From CAZFAT01 sp964517075 (GTDB lineage: Bacteria; Acidobacteriota; Vicinamibacteria; Vicinamibacterales; SCN-69-37), in the NCBI GenBank assembly GCA_964517075.1, contig CAZFAT010000156.1:1-23808 (forward strand): a stretch of 23,808 bases of DNA. The letters are read 5' to 3'. Of the stretch, positions 1 to 7,595 are shown one piece after another. The first letter of the stretch is position 1; each line of letters starts with the position of its first letter. Below the pieces are notes generated by a model. That model saw nothing but the letters and a program-made list of their open reading frames with translations. It was not told the DNA's origin and made no database searches. Made by a program: the position numbers and the translations under genes.

Positions 1-99
1 CCGATCGCCGACTACTTCCGCCTTGAGCACGGCAAAGTGGCCGAGCACTGGGGCGTCACCGACACCGGCATCATGAAGGAGCAGCTCGGAGCGTCATAG
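1..99 (+). CDS. SnoaL-like / NTF2-fold protein, C-terminal end (partial)
   Basis: The window opens inside a reading frame that gives 32 residues and ends in TAG at 97-99. The segment reads IADYFRLEHGKVAEHWGV, the last strand of SnoaL-like polyketide cyclase/NTF2-fold proteins, where a pattern like 'D-x-F-R-x-x-x-G-K-I-x-E-H-W-D' is highly conserved. The family has small alpha+beta barrels that bind or isomerise small hydrophobic molecules; many members are uncharacterised. Only the end is visible, so substrate, start and length cannot be given. The usual Asp after EHW is Gly here. No terminator is evident after it. Confidence 0.7.
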   Translation, partial: PIADYFRLEHGKVAEHWGVTDTGIMKEQLGAS

Positions 100-643
100 C
101 GCGGCGCTTCTACGCTCCGTTTCCGCCAATCGCCACGTTCACTATGTTCGTTTGGCAGGGAGTTGCGTCTGATCTCCACTGACCACAGGGCGGCATCCCG
201 TGACGTGTCCGATGATGGACGTCTTGCCATGGCTACGCTTGGAGGCACCGGGATCGATAGGGGCGCGGCACGCAGGTCATGCTGCTGTCGCCACCGGTCG
301 AGGAACCAGAGCGACTCGTGCCCATGGACTGACCGGCTGGCGTCCGCCCCCGAGCTTGTCGGTTTCGGCTAGCGGGCCTTGGCTGCCCTTTCGACGCCGG
401 CCTTCATGTCTTCGAGGTTCATGCAGATCGACGTTGTGATGGAGGCGTCGAGCTGCAGAAAGAACGGCTCGGCGAGCGACGGTAGGTCGGACGCGTCCTT
501 CACATCGAGCACGAACAGCCCGGTGCGGTGACGCGGGACGTCAACGTGACGCCAACTCCGACCTCGTACCAGAGAGTATTGCTCGTGGTGCTCACGAAAC
601 GGTCAGCGATTCTGTTGCCCAAGCTTCCCGAGCTAATGTCGCT
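100..643. other. Low-coding stretch between SnoaL-like tail and zinc-ribbon gene
   Basis: No intact gene is supported here. The open frames are short, lack family signatures and mostly mirror one another. Base composition looks less GC-rich than the flanking genes. The only recognisable content is the decayed DUF3303-like reading frame on the minus strand near 369-524, listed separately. No RNA gene, repeat or clear terminator was seen. Confidence 0.6.
369..524 (-). pseudogene. DUF3303-like protein remnant (C-terminal part)
   Basis: Read on the minus strand, 524 down to the TAG at 369-371 gives about 51 residues beginning TGLFVLDVKDASDLPSLAEP, then FFLQLDAS, then MNLEDMKAGVERA. This resembles the end of small DUF3303-type proteins (sometimes labelled panthothenate synthetase), which carry 'F-V-V-D-V-x-D-x-S-x-I-P-x-I-A-E-P-F-F' and a late 'M-x-x-E-D-L'. 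Upstream in this frame the sequence stops resembling the family, and a TGA interrupts it around 590-600. No suitable start or N-terminal half is visible in any frame, so I call it a decayed remnant. Recognition rests on remembered family patterns only. Confidence 0.42.
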
Positions 644-832
644 TTAGAACGACTTAGGCGGCTGGAACCTGCTCTCGCTGATGACCTCGATGCTGTGCGC
701 GGGTTCTCTGTTCACGATCCACGCGTGGCCGCAGTCGTGGCAGCGGTAGTACTCAGAGCGAGCCTGATGAGGCGGGTTCTCGCGGCGGCGGACTGCTGGG
801 GTCCAGCATTCGGGACACGGGCGAATGGTCAT
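644..832 (-). CDS. Small zinc-ribbon protein (62 aa)
   Basis: The frame starts at ATG 830-832 and ends in TAA at 644-646. A GTG two codons upstream is an alternative start, and the AGGTG upstream is only a fair ribosome site. The protein has CPEC near residues 5-8 and YYRCHDCGHAW near residues 28-38, a two-knuckle CxxC...CxxC zinc ribbon with a basic linker. Such small ribbons bind one structural zinc; some contact nucleic acid or act as protein adaptors, but no function is known for this type. It lies 38 nt downstream of the phosphotriesterase-like gene on the same strand and may be read through from that operon. The gap holds an unusual three-part inverted repeat (851-887). Confidence 0.7.
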   Translation of the reverse strand: MTIRPCPECWTPAVRRRENPPHQARSEYYRCHDCGHAWIVNREPAHSIEVISESRFQPPKSF

Positions 833-850
833 CAGCACACCTGGGTAAGA

Positions 851-887
851 AGTGTGAAATTCCGGTAACACTACCCTCGAGTGTGAC
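851..887. repeat. Three-part inverted repeat with competing hairpins
   Basis: AGTGTGA at 851-857 is repeated as AGTGTGAC at 880-887, and GTAACACT at 865-872 can pair with either one. The right-hand pairing (865-872 with 880-887) matches 7 of 8 positions across a 7-nt loop. The left-hand pairing (851-855 with 868-872) is shorter. The element spans the stop codon of the phosphotriesterase-like gene and lies just before the zinc-ribbon gene on the minus strand. No U-tract follows, so it is not a standard terminator. It could be an RNA attenuation or processing element, or chance. Confidence 0.35.
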
Positions 888-1971
888 TTCGCGCAACTGG
901 GAGCTCGCCCGTGAGCGCGCGTCGGGGATTGTCGACGAGAAGATGACGCACCTCGGCGTCGGTCATGCCCGCCGCCTTCAGCGCGGGCACGAACGACGTG
1001 AACAGCGTGTCGAACGGCCGGAACTGGCCGCCGCCCGGTTCCCCGACGCGATACCAGCCGGCGTCGTGCGACACCAGCACGCGATCGAGATGGCCGGCCG
1101 CGCGCATCGCGAGCACCAGCGCGACGTGGCGATCGACGCTCTTCGGGGTGATGCCGTCGAACTCCACCCAGGCGCCGCGCGCCGCCGCGGCGACATGCCG
1201 GGACGGGTCCGTTTCGCCGTGCGCATGCACCCAGATGAACGCCGACAAGGGAACGCCGGCCTGTTCGATCACGTCCAGTTCCTCGAACGCGGCGACACCA
1301 TTGCCGGTGTGCGCGGCAATGGGCAACCCGGTGGCCGTGTGCGCCAGCGCCGCGGCCCGCACGAGCGTGGCGTCCACGGCCGAGAGCGGCCCCGGGTCCA
1401 CGCCAATCTTCATGAACGCCGGCTTGATGCCGGAATCGTCGATTCCGCGCTCCCATTCGCGGATCCACCGCGCGGCGAGCTGCTCGGCGGTTTCGGTGAA
1501 CGCGTGCGGCGGCAGATGCCGGTCCTGGTTCGCGCCGTAGTAGCCGGTGTTGGAGAGGATGTGGAGGCCGGACGCGTCGGCGAGCCGCCGCAACAGGCGG
1601 GGATCGCGGCCGAGGTACGCCGGCGTGCACTCGACGAGCGTCGCGGCGCCGAGCGCCCTCAGTTGGTGGAGGTGAGGCAGGACGCGGGCGAACACGTCGT
1701 CCGCCTCGTAGCGCGACGTCGAGACCTGGGTGGCGCCGATGAAGTCCACGAGCACGTGTTCGTGCATGAGCGTGAGGCCAAGCGCCGCCGGATCGATCGG
1801 GCCCGACACCGTGTCGATCCGTCGGACCCGCGCCTGCGTCGGGGCGGCCGACTGGGACGGGACGCGGGTCACCGGGCTGGCGTTTGAGGCGCAGGCCGCG
1901 AGCGGCGCGCCCAGCAGGGCCGCGCAGGTCGCGAGCCATTCCCGCCGGGATTCGTGCGATCGCGCACGCAT
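871..1971 (-). CDS. Phosphotriesterase-family metal-dependent hydrolase, predicted exported lipoprotein
   Basis: This 366-aa protein belongs to the phosphotriesterase/lactonase branch of the amidohydrolase superfamily, TIM barrels with two metals. Visible metal ligands fit the family: HEH at 70-72, Lys188 in FMKIGVD (the bridging, usually carboxylated lysine), His221 in AAHTGNG, His249 in WVHAHGE and Asp303 in SHDAGW. The N-terminus has a twin-arginine-like SRREWL (8-13), a hydrophobic run and a lipobox LAAC with Cys27, so Tat export and lipid anchoring are likely. Its ATG directly follows the permease stop (TAGATG), and a GGAG lies about 9 nt upstream, which supports this start and translational coupling. 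The substrate is unknown; lactones are as likely as phosphotriesters. Confidence 0.88.
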   Translation of the reverse strand: MRARSHESRREWLATCAALLGAPLAACASNASPVTRVPSQSAAPTQARVRRIDTVSGPIDPAALGLTLMHEHVLVDFIGATQVSTSRYEADDVFARVLPHLHQLRALGAATLVECTPAYLGRDPRLLRRLADASGLHILSNTGYYGANQDRHLPPHAFTETAEQLAARWIREWERGIDDSGIKPAFMKIGVDPGPLSAVDATLVRAAALAHTATGLPIAAHTGNGVAAFEELDVIEQAGVPLSAFIWVHAHGETDPSRHVAAAARGAWVEFDGITPKSVDRHVALVLAMRAAGHLDRVLVSHDAGWYRVGEPGGGQFRPFDTLFTSFVPALKAAGMTDAEVRHLLVDNPRRALTGELPVARSHTRG

Positions 1972-4617
1972 CTAGCGCAGCTCCGCCTGCGGATCGATGC
2001 GGCTCGCCCGGCGCGCGGGCAGGAGCGACGCGAGGGTCGCGTCCGCCACCAGGCCTGCGGCCGCGCCGGCAAGCGCCGGCACGTCGAACGGCGTGACGCC
2101 GAAGAGGAGCTGGCTCATCGCGCGCGCGGCCACGACGGCCACGGCGAGGCCGATCGCACCGCCCGCCGCGGTGACAATCAGGCCCTCGCCAACGATACGG
2201 CCGACAATCCCCCGCGGCGTCGCGCCCAGGGCCATCCGGATCCCAATCTCGCGTCGCCGCATCGACACGGTATAGCTCATGACGCTGTAGATGCCAATCG
2301 CGGCGAGCACGAGCGCAAGGGCGGCAAAGCCGCCGATCAGGATGAGCGTGAACCGCGCGCTGGCCGTCGCGGATCGCACGACGTCAGTCATGACATGCAC
2401 GTCCGAGATGGGTGCCGTGGGCGCCACGCCCCGCACGGCCGCCCGCGCGCTCGGCAGGATGGCGGCCGGGGCGCCTTCGGTCCGGATGACGAAGGTCAAG
2501 TAACTGGACCGCTGGGTCGTGCCCGCCACGAAGCCAGCGTCCTGCAGGAGTGGCAAGTACACCTCCTCGTCGGCGACTTCGCTGAGGTTCTGCTGCACGG
2601 CGTTTCTGGCGACCGCGACGATCGTGCGCCAGGGCGGGTTCGCGTCGCTCTGGACCTGTATCTGCTGGCCGATGGGATCCTCGCCGCGGAAATGCGCGTC
2701 CGCAAGTCGTTGATTGACGATGACGACCGGTGCGGCCCCGGCGCGGTCGGCGTCGGTGAAGTCGCGGCCCCGCGCGAGCGGCAGGTGCACCGTGCCGAAA
2801 TATCCCGGGAACACCAGACGGAATGTCGCGGACGGACCTTCGCCGGGGCGGGGTTCGGGACGGCCGCGCACCAGAAACGGCATGCCCCAGATGTCACCGG
2901 CGATCGGCAGGTGGTTGATGGCGCTGACCGACGTCACGTCCGGAAGAGCCGTGAGCGCGTCGCGCACCCTGACGAACAGGCCAAGCCGGCGGTCGGGCGC
3001 GCTGTCGGGCGTGCCGGCCACGGACACCACCAGCGACGCCACGCGATCGGGCACCCAGCCGGCATCCACGCCCCGGAGCGTGACGAAACTGCGGAGCAGG
3101 AGCGATGCGCCGGCGAGGAGCACGATCGCGAGCGCGACCTCACTGGCCATCAAGACCCCCCGGGTGCGGCCCGCCCGGCGACCCGTGCCGGAGCCGCGCT
3201 CCGCGCTTCGTAGGGCCGCGGTGGCCGTCGGCCGCGCGAACGCGAGAGCTGGCGCAATGCCGAAGATGAGCACCGTGATCAGCGACAGGCCAATCGTGAA
3301 CGCCAGTGCGCGCTCGTCGAGGACGATCGCCTGCGTGCGGGGAAGGCTGGCCGCGCCCAGTTGTTTGACCAGACGGATGGCACCGCTGGCCACGAGCAGC
3401 CCGCCGGCGCCGCCGGCGAGGGCGAGGATCAGACTTTCGGTGAGGAACTGCCGCACGAGCCGGCCGCGAGGCGCGCCCAGGGCGGCGCGAACCGCCACCT
3501 CGCGCTCGCGCGCGGCTGCACGGACCAGTAGCAGGTGCGCCACGTTGGCGCACGCAATCAGCAGGACGAGCAGGACAGCGGCCGACAGAGCGACCAGCGC
3601 GGGCCGTGTGTCCCCGACGACCATTTCCTTCAACGGCGTGACGGTCACGCCGCGGTTCGTGCCGGGAAATCGTGACTCCAGTTCCGCGGTGACGGCCGCC
3701 ATGCCCGCCCGTGCGCGGTCCAGACTGGTGTCCGGCGACAGGCGGGCGAACACGCGGAGGCTTTGTCCGCTGCGCGAATCGGCGCGGGACCTCAGGTCGA
3801 GCGGCACCCAGGCTTCCGCGCGCGTGGCCCAGAACGGCGCGAACACGAACCCGGGCGGCATCACGCCGACGATCCGGTGAGCCGCGCCATTGAGCAGGAT
3901 CGAGCGGCCCAGAACGCCGGGGTCGGCGCCGAACGCGCGCCGCCACAGGCCGTCGGCAATCACGACTTCATCAAACGTGTCCCGGTCGGTTCCGGGGAAC
4001 CGGCCGAGTACCGGTGACACGCCAACGAGCGGCAGCACCTCCGGGGTGACCTGCAACGCGACGATTCGCTCTGGTTCGTTGACGCCGCCGAGCGTCGGCG
4101 CCCAGTACTGCGCGGCGCCCATGGCCGTGAACCCGTCCACCGCGCGCTGCCAGTCCAGGAAGTTCGCCGGCGAGACCGGCCCCGATCGATCGTGCAGCAC
4201 GGTGACGAGGCGGTCGGCGTCCGGATAGGCCAGCGGCTTCAACAGGACGCCGTCGACGACGCTGAACGTGGCGGCGGTCGCCCCGATGCCGAGCGCGAGC
4301 GTGAGCACGATCGCGCCACTCAGGGCGGGAGCCCGGCGGACGAATCGCAGGCCGTCGCGCGCGTCCTGTCGCAAGCGATCGGCCAGGGCGGCCGGACGCC
4401 CCTCGTGGATCGCCTCTCTGACCTGACCAAGACCGCCGATGTCCCGGAGGGCGGCGCGCCGGGCCTCCCGCGCGGGCATGCCGGAGGTCCGGTGTTCCTC
4501 CGTGAGCAGGTCCACGAAGGAGGCCAGCTCAGCATCCACTTCGGGCGGGGCTGGCGATCGGCCGAACCACCCACGCACGCGTGCCGTCAGCCGATTCACC
4601 CTCGCGCGCAACGTCAC
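1972..4617 (-). CDS. ADOP-family ABC transporter permease (MacB/FtsX-type, duplicated)
   Basis: This 881-aa membrane protein has the layout of acidobacterial duplicated orphan permeases. A cytoplasmic N-terminal segment (about 25-75, with EEHRTSGM and EARRAALRDIGG) precedes a transmembrane helix near 100-122, a MacB-like periplasmic domain (about 125-335) and a first FtsX three-helix block (about 338-460). A second unit has a helix near 488-510, another periplasmic region and a final FtsX block (about 750-870) containing RRREIGIRMALGA. No ATPase is encoded beside it. Orphan permeases are thought to act in export or envelope mechanotransmission, but the substrate is unknown. The start is GTG (4615-4617), overlapping the padR TGA as GTGA. 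The stop touches the next gene's ATG. Confidence 0.93.
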   Translation of the reverse strand: MTLRARVNRLTARVRGWFGRSPAPPEVDAELASFVDLLTEEHRTSGMPAREARRAALRDIGGLGQVREAIHEGRPAALADRLRQDARDGLRFVRRAPALSGAIVLTLALGIGATAATFSVVDGVLLKPLAYPDADRLVTVLHDRSGPVSPANFLDWQRAVDGFTAMGAAQYWAPTLGGVNEPERIVALQVTPEVLPLVGVSPVLGRFPGTDRDTFDEVVIADGLWRRAFGADPGVLGRSILLNGAAHRIVGVMPPGFVFAPFWATRAEAWVPLDLRSRADSRSGQSLRVFARLSPDTSLDRARAGMAAVTAELESRFPGTNRGVTVTPLKEMVVGDTRPALVALSAAVLLVLLIACANVAHLLLVRAAAREREVAVRAALGAPRGRLVRQFLTESLILALAGGAGGLLVASGAIRLVKQLGAASLPRTQAIVLDERALAFTIGLSLITVLIFGIAPALAFARPTATAALRSAERGSGTGRRAGRTRGVLMASEVALAIVLLAGASLLLRSFVTLRGVDAGWVPDRVASLVVSVAGTPDSAPDRRLGLFVRVRDALTALPDVTSVSAINHLPIAGDIWGMPFLVRGRPEPRPGEGPSATFRLVFPGYFGTVHLPLARGRDFTDADRAGAAPVVIVNQRLADAHFRGEDPIGQQIQVQSDANPPWRTIVAVARNAVQQNLSEVADEEVYLPLLQDAGFVAGTTQRSSYLTFVIRTEGAPAAILPSARAAVRGVAPTAPISDVHVMTDVVRSATASARFTLILIGGFAALALVLAAIGIYSVMSYTVSMRRREIGIRMALGATPRGIVGRIVGEGLIVTAAGGAIGLAVAVVAARAMSQLLFGVTPFDVPALAGAAAGLVADATLASLLPARRASRIDPQAELR

Positions 4618-4949
4618 GATGTGCCCTTCAGCGCATGCGCGAGCGCGCCGACGACGCGGCGCCAGTGATCCGTTTCCGACTCGAGCTGCCGTCGGCCGGC
4701 GGCCGTCAGCTCGTAGAAGCGGGCCCGGCGTCCGCCTTCGGTGGCGTCCCAGACCGACCGCAGCCAGCCGGCGCGTTCCATGCGATGGAGCGCGGGGAAG
4801 AGCGAACCCGCCTTGACGTCGAAGACCCCCTTCGTCATCTGCTGGATGCGTCGGGCCACGCCCAGGCCGTGCAGTTCGCCTGTCCCGAGCGCGCGGAGGA
4901 TCAGCAGTTCGAGGGTGCCGGGCAGAACCGAGCCGGGAGGGGTCGCCAT
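4614..4949 (-). CDS. PadR-family transcriptional regulator
   Basis: This 111-aa protein matches the PadR winged-helix family: LPGTLELLILRAL at the start of helix 1, HGLGVARRIQ, GSLFPALHRMERAGWL for the recognition helix and wing region, and GRRARFYELTAAGR for the wing. The length is typical of the short subfamily that accompanies ADOP permeases in Acidobacteriota. PadR proteins are usually dimeric repressors, often of their own operon. Its last codons overlap the permease start by 4 nt (GTGA), so the two are co-expressed and probably coupled. Two palindromes immediately upstream (4957-4973 and 4985-5001) are good candidates for its binding sites. The inducing signal cannot be told from sequence. 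Confidence 0.93.
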   Translation of the reverse strand: MATPPGSVLPGTLELLILRALGTGELHGLGVARRIQQMTKGVFDVKAGSLFPALHRMERAGWLRSVWDATEGGRRARFYELTAAGRRQLESETDHWRRVVGALAHALKGTS

Positions 4950-4956
4950 GGCTCTT

Positions 4957-5001
4957 CTATAGCCTGGCTATAGTAGCACGACTGTTATAGGCAAGCTATA
5001 A
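4957..5001 (-). promoter_or_regulatory. Putative padR autoregulatory operator and promoter
   Basis: Two palindromes with shared TATAG/CTATA half-sites lie upstream of padR. The proximal one (4957-4973) is a perfect 8-bp inverted repeat around one central base, CTATAGCC-n-GGCTATAG. The distal one (4985-5001) is TTATAG-5 nt-CTATAA. Their centres are 28 bp apart. On the minus strand a possible -35, TTGCCT (4989-4994), and -10, TATAGC (4967-4972), with 16-bp spacing fall one in each palindrome. Binding of PadR would therefore block the promoter. Palindromy is seen directly; the role is inferred. Confidence 0.6.
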
Positions 5002-5022
5002 AAGCAACGCTGCGTTCCGGGC

Positions 5023-5039
5023 GAAGCCGTTTGGGCTTC
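5023..5039 (-). terminator. Possible terminator hairpin after aminotransferase gene
   Basis: GAAGCC and GGCTTC form a 6-bp stem with a 5-nt loop about 15 nt downstream of the aminotransferase stop. No T-tract follows directly; a TTTTA run lies about 20 nt further on, after a second small palindrome (AACGC-n-GCGTT). It may help separate the MFS-aminotransferase pair from padR, but it is weak as an intrinsic terminator. Confidence 0.3.
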
Positions 5040-5053
5040 CCGTACCCTCGTAC

Positions 5054-6217
5054 CTATACCGCGTCGCCCAGCGCCTCGATGTCGCTGAACTCGTTGTAGG
5101 CCTGCGCGGAGACGCGCACCCAGACGCGTCCGGCGCGGGCATGCACCTGCACCTCGATGTTGTGGTCGAACAACAGGCGATCGCGCAGCCTGATGGCGTC
5201 GGGCCGTGTCGTGCCCACCGACTCGGGCGTCATCACGCTCACCATGCAGCCCACCGCCGACTCGTCGCCGGCCACGGGCGTGTCCCAGCGGTCGCTCAAG
5301 TACTCCGCCGCGCGCCACGCCAGATCGTGATTGGCGCGACGCAGGGCGTCGTAACCCAGTTCCTGCAGAAACCGGATGCCGTCGGGGGCGGTCAGCCACG
5401 GCGTGGGATCCCGCGTGCCCACCCAGTCGAACTCCTGCGTGAACCCGGTGCCGAATCCCCACGAGATCACCGCCGGATGCATGACGGCCTGGTAATCGGG
5501 TGAGACAACGAGAAACGCGCTGCTGCGGGGCGCCATGGCCCACTTGTGCAGGTTCGCCACGTAGAAGTCCGCGCCGATGGCCGCCACGTCGAGGTCGATC
5601 GCGCCAGGCGCGTGCGCGCCGTCGACCAGCACGGGCACGCCCTGCCGGTGACACGCACGCACGATCTCGGCCACGGGCCAGATGAGCGCCGTCTCGGCGG
5701 CGACGTGATCGACGATGACGAGACGAGTGCGGCTGGTCAGCGCACGCGAGATGAGTTCGACGCAGGCCCCTGGCTCGAAGGTCGGATAAGGCACTTCGAC
5801 CGTCTGCACTGCGGCGCCGGCGAGCCGGGTGATGTGCGACACCGCCGCCAGGATCCCCCCGTACACCTGATCGGTCACGATCACGTCGTCGCCGGCCGTC
5901 AGCGGCAGGGAGCGGAGGACCGCGTTGATGCCCGTCGTCGTGTTGTCCACGAACACGAGGTCAGTGGCCCGCGCGCCGACGAACGCCGCCACCTCGGCCG
6001 CCGCCTGTCGCATCAGCGTGGGGCCCTGAGGCGCAATGCCGGCAAACGTCCACAGCTCGCGCAGCATGAAGCGCGCGGGGTGACGTTCGATGCGGTCGCG
6101 CCAGGCCTGCTGCGCCTCCAGCACGCGGTGGGGCGCCACCCCCACGGTGCCATGGTTCAGGTAGATCGCCGACGGGTCGAGCGGCCAGCGTGGCAGCAGG
6201 GTGCGGCCGAAGGTCAT
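5054..6217 (-). CDS. Class V aminotransferase, isopenicillin N epimerase-like (PLP enzyme)
   Basis: This 387-aa protein is a fold-type I PLP enzyme of the class V aminotransferase group, closest in pattern to isopenicillin N epimerase-like proteins. Early YLNHGTVGVAP (about 19-29) and the HPARFMLREL segment are typical of that branch. VDGAHAPG carries the cofactor-binding Asp199 and His202, and Lys225 in NLHKWAMAP is the Schiff-base lysine. Similar sequences also include cysteine desulfurases and kynureninases, so the reaction is uncertain; epimerisation, transamination or C-S cleavage of an amino acid are all possible. The start (ATG 6215-6217) was chosen because the conserved N-terminus begins here, 5 nt after the MFS stop, indicating an operon with the transporter. 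Confidence 0.85.
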   Translation of the reverse strand: MTFGRTLLPRWPLDPSAIYLNHGTVGVAPHRVLEAQQAWRDRIERHPARFMLRELWTFAGIAPQGPTLMRQAAAEVAAFVGARATDLVFVDNTTTGINAVLRSLPLTAGDDVIVTDQVYGGILAAVSHITRLAGAAVQTVEVPYPTFEPGACVELISRALTSRTRLVIVDHVAAETALIWPVAEIVRACHRQGVPVLVDGAHAPGAIDLDVAAIGADFYVANLHKWAMAPRSSAFLVVSPDYQAVMHPAVISWGFGTGFTQEFDWVGTRDPTPWLTAPDGIRFLQELGYDALRRANHDLAWRAAEYLSDRWDTPVAGDESAVGCMVSVMTPESVGTTRPDAIRLRDRLLFDHNIEVQVHARAGRVWVRVSAQAYNEFSDIEALGDAV

Positions 6218-6222
6218 GCGTC

Positions 6223-7464
6223 TTAACCTACGAAGACGCCGCGGATGACGATCAGCGTCAGGAACAGCACGGCAGATGCGGCCGCCACGAGGAAGCCTTT
6301 CTGGATGTCGGTCCTCCGCGCCACGGCGCCAATCACCATGGGAATCAACGTCCAGCCCACGGACGCAAAGAAGAAGAAGAATCCGACGGCGCGGCCCATT
6401 GTGTCCGGCGGCACGCTGAGCAACACCACCGCCATCATGGTCGGGAATACCGGTCCGCAGGCCATGCCGGCCAGCAGAATCGTGGCGGACGTCGCGGCCT
6501 GTCCGCGGACGACGACGAGGACGAGCATGAGGACGACGGACATGAGTCCCATCGCCACGAGCAGCGCTTGTTCGTTGTTGGTGCCGAGGATGGACGTCAT
6601 CACGCCGGTGGCGCCCAGGATCGACACGAGGAGCCGGCTGCCGGTGAAGCCGAACCAGAAGCCTGAGAGCGTGAGGGCGGCGGATCGCGCCACGCGCGCG
6701 GGCGGCAGACCCGGCGGCATCTGACGCTGCACGAGCGTCGTCGCCCAGCCCGCGACCGACGTCTCGAGCGGCACGAAGAACAGGAACGCGAACCCGAGCA
6801 GCCAGAATCCAGGGCTGGAGAGGAGCGCGGCGGTTCCGCTCGCTGGCGGGGCGCCGGGTGGCGGTTCGGCCGCCGCGGCCGTCGCGACGGCCGGTGGGTG
6901 CATCTCGGCAAACGCGCCCAGAACAATCGGCAGCGTCGCGAGCATGGCCAGGGCCACCAGCCCCTTCGAATAGCCCAGTCTTCGCAGCGCGATACCCAGC
7001 ACGAGCGGCGTGATCAGCGCGCCGAACCCGAACGCGAAGTCGAAGAAGTTGGTCGCCCAGATCAGGGCCTCGCGCGGCTGATCCGGTGCGATGGCGACGC
7101 GCATGAGCACGTTGCTCACGTTCACCTGTGCTGCCCATCCGATGCCCAGCAGCACCACGGCGATGAGCGCGCCGCGATACGTGCGTGTGCGCGCGAAGAT
7201 CAGGATGGCCACGGCCACCGCCAGCGAACCGGCGAGCCACACACCCTTGCGTCCAACTGCATCGGTCAGAAAGCCGCACAGCACGATGGTCGGGCCGAAC
7301 ATCGTGCCGAACCCGCCCACGAGGCGCCCGACCTTCCCTTCATCGAGCTGCAGCCGCTCGGCCAGCGACAGCTTCAGGCCGCCCACCAGCGCATACGCGA
7401 GTCCCATGATGGGCAGGCTGATCGTGAGGAAGGTCTGCAGATAGGTCGGGTGCAGGACGTCCAT
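6223..7464 (-). CDS. Major facilitator superfamily transporter
   Basis: This 413-aa hydrophobic protein has about twelve membrane segments, the usual MFS length and number. A motif-A-like loop, GFLTDAVGRKG (64-74), lies between helices 2 and 3, and VSNVLMRVAI follows helix 4. A hydrophilic Ala/Pro-rich loop near the middle (about 205-225) separates the two halves. MFS proteins move small solutes by proton-coupled symport or antiport or by uniport; the substrate is not evident. The ATG has an AGAGG ribosome site about 6 nt upstream. The aminotransferase gene starts 5 nt after its stop, so the pair probably takes up and converts, or makes and exports, one amino compound (inference). Confidence 0.85.
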   Translation of the reverse strand: MDVLHPTYLQTFLTISLPIMGLAYALVGGLKLSLAERLQLDEGKVGRLVGGFGTMFGPTIVLCGFLTDAVGRKGVWLAGSLAVAVAILIFARTRTYRGALIAVVLLGIGWAAQVNVSNVLMRVAIAPDQPREALIWATNFFDFAFGFGALITPLVLGIALRRLGYSKGLVALAMLATLPIVLGAFAEMHPPAVATAAAAEPPPGAPPASGTAALLSSPGFWLLGFAFLFFVPLETSVAGWATTLVQRQMPPGLPPARVARSAALTLSGFWFGFTGSRLLVSILGATGVMTSILGTNNEQALLVAMGLMSVVLMLVLVVVRGQAATSATILLAGMACGPVFPTMMAVVLLSVPPDTMGRAVGFFFFFASVGWTLIPMVIGAVARRTDIQKGFLVAAASAVLFLTLIVIRGVFVG

Positions 7465-7501
7465 GGGAGCCTCTGGCCCCGGTCGCGGGGCGTGAACGCG
7501 G

Positions 7502-7530
7502 AGCCTATCCGGTCAGCTGGCGATCGACAA
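7502..7530 (-). promoter_or_regulatory. Weak candidate promoter for MFS-aminotransferase pair
   Basis: On the minus strand TTGTCG (7525-7530) and TAGGCT (7502-7507) are separated by 17 bp, about 40 nt before the MFS start codon. The -10 match is poor (3 of 6), so this is only a pointer to the likely promoter area within the 233-bp divergent gap. Confidence 0.22.
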
Positions 7531-7595
7531 GGGCCGCGAGCGGCAGAAGGGCGTGCTGTTCGTCGCGGACGTGTGGCGTCCGGAGACTTGTTATT

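Noticed and set aside
163..439. Short plus-strand open frames in the low-coding gap
   Set aside because: No ribosome site, no family resemblance, and mutual overlap in different frames.
1954..3213. A 419-codon plus-strand open frame inside the permease gene
   Set aside because: It is antisense to a well-supported ADOP permease and very rich in Arg, His and Gly without motifs.
6218..7279. Upstream extension of the aminotransferase frame to 741 codons
   Set aside because: The extension lies out of frame within the MFS gene and is Arg/Ala/Gly-rich; the conserved aminotransferase start MTFGRTLLP is at 6217.
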